Shown in pieces: positions 1 to 5,247 of a stretch of DNA of 13,519 nucleotides. The stretch spans positions 1 to 13,519 of the forward strand of contig CANPVW010000138.1 in NCBI GenBank assembly GCA_947581745.1, read 5' to 3'. Positions within the stretch are counted from its first letter, which is position 1; each line of letters begins with the position of its first letter. The translations under genes were made by a program, and so were the position numbers. The stretch comes from Candidatus Benthicola azotiphorus. Lineage in GTDB: Bacteria > Gemmatimonadota > Gemmatimonadetes > Palauibacterales > Palauibacteraceae. The notes below the pieces were generated by a model. It saw only the letters and a program-made list of their open reading frames with translations, did not search any database and was not told the origin of the DNA.

Positions 1-134
1 CCCGCCGGTGGCGGAATGAGGTAACGGCCGATCGGATAGACAACCGCCGCCAGGTAGCCGATGGCACTGGTTCCGAGGAGCCAATTCACGAACTTCCTGC
101 GTGTCGAATTCACCGCCGTGCGATCGCCAGCCAT
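1..134 (-). CDS. Gene I: probable Rieske iron-sulfur protein, N-terminal part only
   Basis: Only 44 codons lie in the window; the 3' end is outside. The ATG at 134 has a good ribosome site (AGGAG, 7 bases) and sits 19 bases after the stop of gene H. The translation begins MAGDRTAVNSTRRKFVNWLL, followed by a hydrophobic segment (about residues 18-37) and then YPIGRYLIPPP. A twin-arginine signal that stays as a membrane anchor and ends in a YPxxRYLxPP-like stretch is typical of Rieske subunits of cytochrome bc/b6f complexes. The cluster-binding CTHxGC and CPCHGS motifs would lie beyond the window, so the identity is a strong guess. Another Tat-anchored iron-sulfur protein is the main alternative. 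A cytochrome b gene is expected next. Confidence 0.72.
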   Translation of the reverse strand, partial: MAGDRTAVNSTRRKFVNWLLGTSAIGYLAAVVYPIGRYLIPPPA

Positions 135-153
135 GCAGTCGCTCCTAGGCTCG

Positions 154-1431
154 TCAGGTGTCGCGACCGTCGGTCGCCCCGACCGACGGCTCCACTTCCT
201 TGATCTTGAGCACCAGCCCCACGATCAACGCTCCTATGATCAGCACGGCGACCGCGAGACCGATCCGCCTGAACCGCAGCTCGCCGAGCGCCTGTCTGCC
301 TCTCACGAGCGCCTCGCCGGCGATCTTCATTCCGGGCTCGGCATCCGCGGCGACTTTCTCGGGATCGAAAGCGTGGACCGCCGTGCGCGCCTTGATCAGC
401 GAGCTCCGGGCGTCGTTAAGCGTCGCCAGCGCCGAGCTGACCTCGACCCCCGAATCCTCGGCGTGTTCGAGGACGACCCTGGCGGAGTCTATCGTGCCGC
501 TGAGCGTGTCGATCGTGGCCCGCATGGCGATCGCCCCCTGCCCTCCGACGTCATCGGGCCGGTGGCATGTCACACAGACCGCCTCTTCGCCCATACCCAG
601 CATCCCGTCCGATGCGGGTCGAATCTCGTGGTTCTGGTGACACCGTGCGCACCCTGGTACGCCCATCATCTCGAACGCGGCGGAATGACGGCTCGCCTCG
701 AAGTACTCGGCCATCACAACGTGGCATTGCCCGCACACATGGCCGACCCACGAAATGCCCGGCGGGGCAGCTCCGTGGTTGCCGTGACAGTCATTGCACG
801 TCGGGGCGGACATGTCCCCGCCCTCGGACATCGTCTCCCAGTGAATGCTGCGTCGGTACTTCTCCGCCTGGTCCGTCGGGATGCCGTACGGCGCCATGCG
901 CGCCGTATCGGAGTGACAACCCGCGCAGGTGTCCGCGACGTTGAGTGCGTATACCGGGGAACGCGGGTCGGTGGCTGGGAGGATGCCATGTGGTCCATGA
1001 CAGCTGGCACAGTTCGCCACTGCCGTATCGCCGGCACCCAGCAGTCGCTGTCCGTGGACCGAGGTGAGGTACTCCTGCACCTGGTCCACTCGGAGGGCCG
1101 GGTTGTACTGCCGCATGAAGCCGGCGTCGGAATGGCATCGACCGCAGATACCCGGTATCTGCGCAGCCTCAGGGCGCCCGATGTAGCCCTTCGCCTCGTC
1201 CATCGCGGCCGGGCCTTGAATCGTGGGGTCACCACCGTGACAGGCCGGACATCCGAAGCCGGCTTCCGCGTGAACGTCCTCCGCGAACCTCTTTGCCGGG
1301 TCACCCAGGCGCCCGGACAGCATTTCGTGACACGCGACGCAGCTGGATCCTGTCTCCTGGCCTGGTGCCGGCATCCACGTGGCCAGGATGCCTGCCACGA
1401 CGAAGCCGAATACGCCCACGCATCGCATCAT
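154..1431 (-). CDS. Gene H: membrane-anchored 9-heme cytochrome c, paralogue of gene A
   Basis: The 425-residue protein has an N-terminal secretion signal (about residues 1-25) and nine CXXCH sites between residues 31 and 290: CVACH, CPACH, CGRCH, CASCH, CAGCH, CNDCH, CGQCH, CARCH and CVTCH. A helical region of about 95 residues and one C-terminal transmembrane segment (about 389-408, IGLAVAVLIIGAL...) with a charged tail follow. The heme domain should lie in the periplasm. It matches gene A heme by heme. Its ATG overlaps gene G's TGA, and 19 bases separate its stop from gene I, so G, H and I look like one translation unit. That context suggests H is a c-type subunit of a Rieske/cytochrome b complex, as reported for bc complexes that carry multiheme subunits in some bacteria. 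This is inference from gene order. Confidence 0.92.
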   Translation of the reverse strand: MMRCVGVFGFVVAGILATWMPAPGQETGSSCVACHEMLSGRLGDPAKRFAEDVHAEAGFGCPACHGGDPTIQGPAAMDEAKGYIGRPEAAQIPGICGRCHSDAGFMRQYNPALRVDQVQEYLTSVHGQRLLGAGDTAVANCASCHGPHGILPATDPRSPVYALNVADTCAGCHSDTARMAPYGIPTDQAEKYRRSIHWETMSEGGDMSAPTCNDCHGNHGAAPPGISWVGHVCGQCHVVMAEYFEASRHSAAFEMMGVPGCARCHQNHEIRPASDGMLGMGEEAVCVTCHRPDDVGGQGAIAMRATIDTLSGTIDSARVVLEHAEDSGVEVSSALATLNDARSSLIKARTAVHAFDPEKVAADAEPGMKIAGEALVRGRQALGELRFRRIGLAVAVLIIGALIVGLVLKIKEVEPSVGATDGRDT

Positions 1432-2600
1432 GGAGAGCTCGCTAGGAAGAATGCCATGAGATCTCCCATCTCACTGGCGGTGAACGACGGCCACGACTCC
1501 AGCTCTTCGGCGGTCTGTAGCACGGGGAGATGGTTCCAGAGGGCGGCCGTGATGGACGCCGGGTGACCCAAACCCGGAATGGACGACAGCTGATCTGTCG
1601 AGTGGCACCTCTCACATCCCTTCTCCCTGATCAGTGCCGGCCCGCGGCTCGCGTGGCCGCCGGCCTCGAAATAGTTCACCGAATACAGGTACGCGACGAT
1701 ATTGGCGAAGTCCTCCGGCTCCAGATGGGGGAACTCGAGGTCTCTCGCCTGCAGCGCTGTCATCATCGCCGGGGTCTGGTTCCACATCAGGGCCACGAAG
1801 TCGACGAGGCTTGCCCCCCGGCGCAGTCCTGCCAGGTCCGGCGCGATGCCCCCGCCCGCACCCGGCGCGCCGTGACACACCGTGCAACGGTTCTCCTCGA
1901 TGACTGCGGCGCCGGCCTCGGCATCGCCCGGAAGAACATACAGGTTCTCGACCGGAGTTTGCGGATCGTCGGTCTGCAGGAAGGCAATCAGATCCGTGAA
2001 GTCACGTCCAGTCAGCCTGGGTCGGGAGATCCCCCGCGCCTCCGCCGCTTCGATCATGCTGGGGCCATGGTTCCACATGGCCGCGGCGACTTCGATCGGC
2101 ACGCCACGTGCGCCGACGTGGTCCAGCACAGGGCCGACGACTCCTCCGATGCCCCGCACCTGGTGGCATCGAACGCAGCTCTTCTCCGTGAAAAGCTGTT
2201 TGCCACGTTCGGGATCGCCAGCGGAATCGAAGTACCCGAGCGTGTAGAGAAACGCGAACAGATCTCCGGCCTCGCGCTCACTCAAGTGCGGCTGACCGAT
2301 TCCGAGGTCCGTCATGCGCCGGCTCATGTCCGGCAGGTGATTCCACAGTGCGGCCGTGAGCTCCTGAAAACTCCGGCCTGACCCGATCGACCGAAGATTC
2401 GGTCCGATGGTTGGACCGCCACCGTCGACCGAGTGGCAGCGGATGCAGCCCTTTTCACCGAAGACTGCAGCGCCGGCCACCGCGTTCTGCGTCGGTGCGG
2501 GCAGGTCCTGAGCGACCGCGGAGTGAGCCTGCGGCCCGCCGAGGACCGCCATGGCGAAGACGACGTAGCGCCGCAAACGGGGTCGCCCCGGATTCTTCAA
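1428..2600 (-). CDS. Gene G: tetra-domain monoheme cytochrome c
   Basis: The 390-residue protein consists of a Sec signal (RRYVVFAMAVLGG..., cleavage near AVAQ at residue 31) and four tandem class I cytochrome c domains, with CXXCH at 52, 142, 239 and 329. Each has the frame CXXCH...G-P...W-N-x-x-P-x-M...L-(F/Y)-L. Domains 1-3 have a methionine six residues after the Trp (92, 182, 279), a probable sixth heme ligand. Domain 4 has Leu361 there and is about eight residues shorter between heme and Trp. The start is TTG at 2600: no ATG or GTG upstream keeps the signal, a stop lies at 2630-2628, and the first in-frame ATG (residue 17) would cut off the basic end of the signal. Its stop overlaps gene H by ATGA. 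A c-type subunit or donor of the Rieske complex that seems to begin downstream is plausible. Confidence 0.9.
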   Translation of the reverse strand: MKNPGRPRLRRYVVFAMAVLGGPQAHSAVAQDLPAPTQNAVAGAAVFGEKGCIRCHSVDGGGPTIGPNLRSIGSGRSFQELTAALWNHLPDMSRRMTDLGIGQPHLSEREAGDLFAFLYTLGYFDSAGDPERGKQLFTEKSCVRCHQVRGIGGVVGPVLDHVGARGVPIEVAAAMWNHGPSMIEAAEARGISRPRLTGRDFTDLIAFLQTDDPQTPVENLYVLPGDAEAGAAVIEENRCTVCHGAPGAGGGIAPDLAGLRRGASLVDFVALMWNQTPAMMTALQARDLEFPHLEPEDFANIVAYLYSVNYFEAGGHASRGPALIREKGCERCHSTDQLSSIPGLGHPASITAALWNHLPVLQTAEELESWPSFTASEMGDLMAFFLASSP

Positions 2601-2640
2601 GTTGTCCCGTGTGGTACAGGTAAAGAACTACTCGGACCCA

Positions 2641-2663
2641 CCCGGCGGATTTGTTCCTCCGGG
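2641..2663 (-). other. Second hairpin between genes F and G
   Basis: CCCGGCGGA and TCCTCCGGG pair over nine positions with one mismatch and a five-base loop. It lies about 40 bases before the TTG start of gene G. With the hairpin at 2683-2721 it makes the 124-base gap strongly structured, which could set a lower or separate expression level for genes G-H-I. Confidence 0.35.
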
Positions 2664-2682
2664 CAGGCCCGCCGACTCGACC

Positions 2683-2721
2683 ATCTTCCTTCCGGACCCC
2701 GATCCGGGGGAGATGGAAGAT
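2683..2721 (-). terminator. Compound hairpin just after gene F, possible weak terminator or mRNA stabiliser
   Basis: ATCTTCC (2683-2689) pairs with GGAAGAT (2715-2721), and inside it CCCCG (2697-2701) pairs with CGGGG (2705-2709) around ATC. The structure starts three bases after the TGA of gene F. It lacks a T-run on the minus strand, so it may mark partial termination or protect the upstream mRNA. Confidence 0.35.
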
Positions 2722-2724
2722 AGA

Positions 2725-3675
2725 TCAATATCCCGTGTGGCAAATGCCGCAGGCCTGGGTGCTGCGGTCCTCGGCTCTCGTCGGGTCGAAGTCAGGGCCG
2801 TGCGGATTGACTCGCCAGCCCGCCTTGGCCGAGTGGCAGGCGAGACACTCGGTCTGCTGGTGGCAGGACACGCAGCTGTCCATTCCCTGTCGCGCGGCGA
2901 CTCCATGCTGCTGCTGCCAGTTCGCCACGCCGTCGTGGTAGCCGCCGTTCTGCCTGCCGTCCATCGCCACTCCCTGGTTCGAGTGGCAATCCCGGCAGAA
3001 CACCTCGCGCGAGTGGCACTCGGCACACTCGACAGGTTCGCTCCAGGCCTCGGCGCCGTGTCGCGTGACGAAGTTCGCGGGGTGGTACTGGAACCGGGGG
3101 TTCACCGGTCCATCGTGGCAGTCGACGCAGAAGCTCTCCTGCTGGTGGCACTGCGTACAGTTCGGCAGCCCCGCCGCCGCTGCCGTGCCGTGCTGAGTCT
3201 TGAACTCGGGCGTGTGGCCGGGAGCGGGGTCGTAGTGGCAGGTTTCACAGGGATTCACGCCCACCTCGAAGTGGTTCGCGGCCCCGTTGCCGTGGCAGAC
3301 CAGGCACACCTGCCCCGACGCCGGCTGCACCGCCATGGCTCCCTCGGCCCCCGGTATGCCGTGACACGTCTGGCAGCCGAGCTTCGGGTGCGTTGCATGC
3401 TGGAACTTGAGGCTGCTCTCCTGGGGAGTGTACCCGGGCCAGTTCACTTCCACGAACGTCTGGCCGTTGTGGCATCCCGAGCAGAGGCTCGGGTCCACCG
3501 ACACGTTGCGTGACGCGTCACCCGAGTAGATGCCCGCGTGGCAGCTCTCGCAGCCCGACGCGCCGAGACCCGCGTGCTTCTCGTGCGGGAACTCGAAGGT
3601 CGCACGGGAGGCCGCGAACAACGCTCCGGCGCCGAGCGCGAGAACGAAGGCGCCCAGGTAAGCGAGCCGCCTCAT
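2725..3675 (-). CDS. Gene F: secreted 12-heme cytochrome c
   Basis: The 316-residue protein has an N-terminal Sec signal (about residues 1-22) without a lipobox cysteine, so it should be soluble in the periplasm or lie within the barrel. Twelve CXXCH sites start at residues 42, 65, 101, 124, 143, 173, 183, 217, 227, 268, 277 and 309. The first part has FPHEKH and FQHATH before heme sites, as in class III / c7-type cytochromes, where such histidines are axial ligands. The second part is three repeated diheme units. The last heme lies three residues from the C-terminus. A strong ribosome site (GGAGGT, 5 bases) lies inside gene E and the start overlaps its stop (ATGA). The pairing suggests a complex in which F carries electrons through or up to the barrel E. 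The terminal acceptor cannot be deduced. Confidence 0.92.
   Translation of the reverse strand: MRRLAYLGAFVLALGAGALFAASRATFEFPHEKHAGLGASGCESCHAGIYSGDASRNVSVDPSLCSGCHNGQTFVEVNWPGYTPQESSLKFQHATHPKLGCQTCHGIPGAEGAMAVQPASGQVCLVCHGNGAANHFEVGVNPCETCHYDPAPGHTPEFKTQHGTAAAAGLPNCTQCHQQESFCVDCHDGPVNPRFQYHPANFVTRHGAEAWSEPVECAECHSREVFCRDCHSNQGVAMDGRQNGGYHDGVANWQQQHGVAARQGMDSCVSCHQQTECLACHSAKAGWRVNPHGPDFDPTRAEDRSTQACGICHTGY
2833..3195 (-). repeat. Three diheme repeats in gene F
   Basis: Residues 161-187, 205-231 and 256-281 share the pattern (Q/R)HGxxA, then CXXCH, 4-5 residues, and a second CXXCH. The His of each HG is a likely axial ligand. The units are 44 and 51 residues apart. Confidence 0.7.
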
Positions 3676-5126
3676 CGTGTACCTCCAGTGTTGAAGCGCC
3701 AGCGCAGTCCGACCGTTGCCCGCCCCTCCGTCCAGTCGGTGGCCTGCGGCCTGTTCTTGTCTTCGATCCGGTAGAAGCCGAGGCTCGCATCGAGCGTGAG
3801 GTCGGCGTTCGGGATGTCATACGCGCCCTCGACCGCCGCGCCGGTCACGTAGCGCTCCCCATCGCGGAATTCATACAGTGTCTCGGTCCCCGTACCCCGT
3901 ACCGCCACGTACGAGATCGAACGCTGATCCAGGTACCGCCCGAAGATCAGGTCGCCGCCGTAGCGTGAGCCTCCGAAACCGTCCTCGAAGCGATAGCGGG
4001 CGTCAACGTACCACCGGTCAGGGGTCCAGTAGACCCGTCCGAACCCTCGCCAGCCGTCCCGCAGGATAGTCGTCGTGGCCGGACCCGCATTCGTTTCCTC
4101 GTACTTGCGATAGGCGCCGCCCGCTTCCACGAGGAGCGGAATGCTGCGGGAGGTCCAGGTGCCGGACAATCGTCCCTCACCGAAACCGACGGGAGAGAAG
4201 GCGCTCCAGATGGTCCAGTAGTCGAAGAACGGCACGTAACGTCTGGCCTGCGCCGAGAACCGGATCCCCAGGATCTGCGGTGTCGTTACGCGCACCCTGG
4301 CGTCGTTGATCTCGTCGTACGCGAAGTCGTAGGCAGCGGCCCCGTCGAATGCCCAGCCGCCGATGAGGGCCCGCAGGTCCACCGCCGCCCGTTCGCTGTA
4401 GAGGGCCAGTCGATCCGTGCGGAGCTCCCGCTGGTAGGTCGCGGACCCCGAGAAGACCTTGCCGCCCTTGAATCCGAGCTCGCCGCCGAACAGCAGGCCG
4501 CGCCGGTCGGTGGCCAGCAGATCGGACTCCGTGTACAGCTTCCCGTCGCGGGGGGCATTGACTCCGCGGGCCAGACTCCAGCCGCCATAGGCCTCGATCC
4601 ACATCCAGTCGAGCCCGCGGAACATGACCGACGCGCCGTCGAAATTGTAGTATCCGAGTCCGGAAGCCCGGTACATTCGTCCCGCATTGATTCGATAGGC
4701 GCTGCGGGTGAGGCTCAGGTAGCCGGTCAGGAGGTCGAAGTTCTGGTCGGTGCGCGGCCACAGATCGTCACTGCCGAAACGAGTGCGCATCTGCCCGTGG
4801 AAGGAGAGGCCCTGCACCCCGGTCCAGCCTGCGAAACGCAGGTCCTGAGTGAACGGCGTGATGTCCTGTCTTTCGCCGTTGTCCTCGTACCAGCGGCAGA
4901 AGTCGCCTTCGATACAGGTGACCGTGGTTCCGTCGGTCAGCTGTCTCTGCAGCCCGGAGCCCGCCACGCCATCTTCGGGGACCGAATCCACCACGAACGG
5001 CCGGAGCTGGAGCCAACCCCAGTTGAGGGTGACGTCGCCCCGCACCCCCTGGGCGCGGCCTGAGCCCGGCAACCCCAGCAGTGCACCCGCGACGAGTATG
5101 AGGAACGGCCGGCGATGGACAGTCAT
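3672..5126 (-). CDS. Gene E: outer-membrane beta-barrel protein, putative porin of a porin-cytochrome conduit
   Basis: The 484-residue product has a Sec signal (residues 1-25, ending GSGRAQ) and good ribosome-site spacing (GGAG, 7 bases). The mature part is rich in alternating aromatic and polar residues, with strands that begin and end in Tyr, Trp or Phe, and it closes with a strand ending LRWRF six residues from the C-terminus. This is the look of a large transmembrane barrel; I estimate 18-22 strands by eye. Two cysteines close together (71 and 77) could form a disulfide in an early loop or plug. No heme site is present. Its stop overlaps the start of the 12-heme cytochrome F by four bases (ATGA), the arrangement expected for a barrel that sheathes a cytochrome, as in Mtr and Pcc systems. 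I see no clear sequence match to MtrB or PioB, so the conduit role rests on context. Confidence 0.8.
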   Translation of the reverse strand: MTVHRRPFLILVAGALLGLPGSGRAQGVRGDVTLNWGWLQLRPFVVDSVPEDGVAGSGLQRQLTDGTTVTCIEGDFCRWYEDNGERQDITPFTQDLRFAGWTGVQGLSFHGQMRTRFGSDDLWPRTDQNFDLLTGYLSLTRSAYRINAGRMYRASGLGYYNFDGASVMFRGLDWMWIEAYGGWSLARGVNAPRDGKLYTESDLLATDRRGLLFGGELGFKGGKVFSGSATYQRELRTDRLALYSERAAVDLRALIGGWAFDGAAAYDFAYDEINDARVRVTTPQILGIRFSAQARRYVPFFDYWTIWSAFSPVGFGEGRLSGTWTSRSIPLLVEAGGAYRKYEETNAGPATTTILRDGWRGFGRVYWTPDRWYVDARYRFEDGFGGSRYGGDLIFGRYLDQRSISYVAVRGTGTETLYEFRDGERYVTGAAVEGAYDIPNADLTLDASLGFYRIEDKNRPQATDWTEGRATVGLRWRFNTGGTR

Positions 5127-5247
5127 AGCCCTGCTCCGACGCGCTTGAGGGTTCCTGATTGCGGAGCTTCCTGGGACGGCCCCATGAACATGGCCGGTGG
5201 AGCGGGACGGATCAAGGCCGCCCCGCCCGCTCGGGAGCCGCCGCTCA
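5127..5247 (-). other. Gap between genes D and E, one weak inverted repeat
   Basis: This 121-base gap holds a seven-base inverted repeat (GAGCGGG at 5200-5206 and CCCGCTC at 5226-5232, 19-base loop) shortly after the stop of gene D, and the ribosome site of gene E. No convincing promoter was found. The repeat may be a weak terminator stem without a T-run. Confidence 0.25.

Noticed and set aside
61..1566. Plus-strand open frame of 501 codons at the left edge
   Set aside because: It overlaps genes G, H and I on the other strand, all of which have clear motifs; its own translation is not protein-like.
5179..5196. Inverted repeat around CCATGAACATGG in the D-E gap
   Set aside because: The stem is five bases with a two-base loop, too short to support as a functional site.
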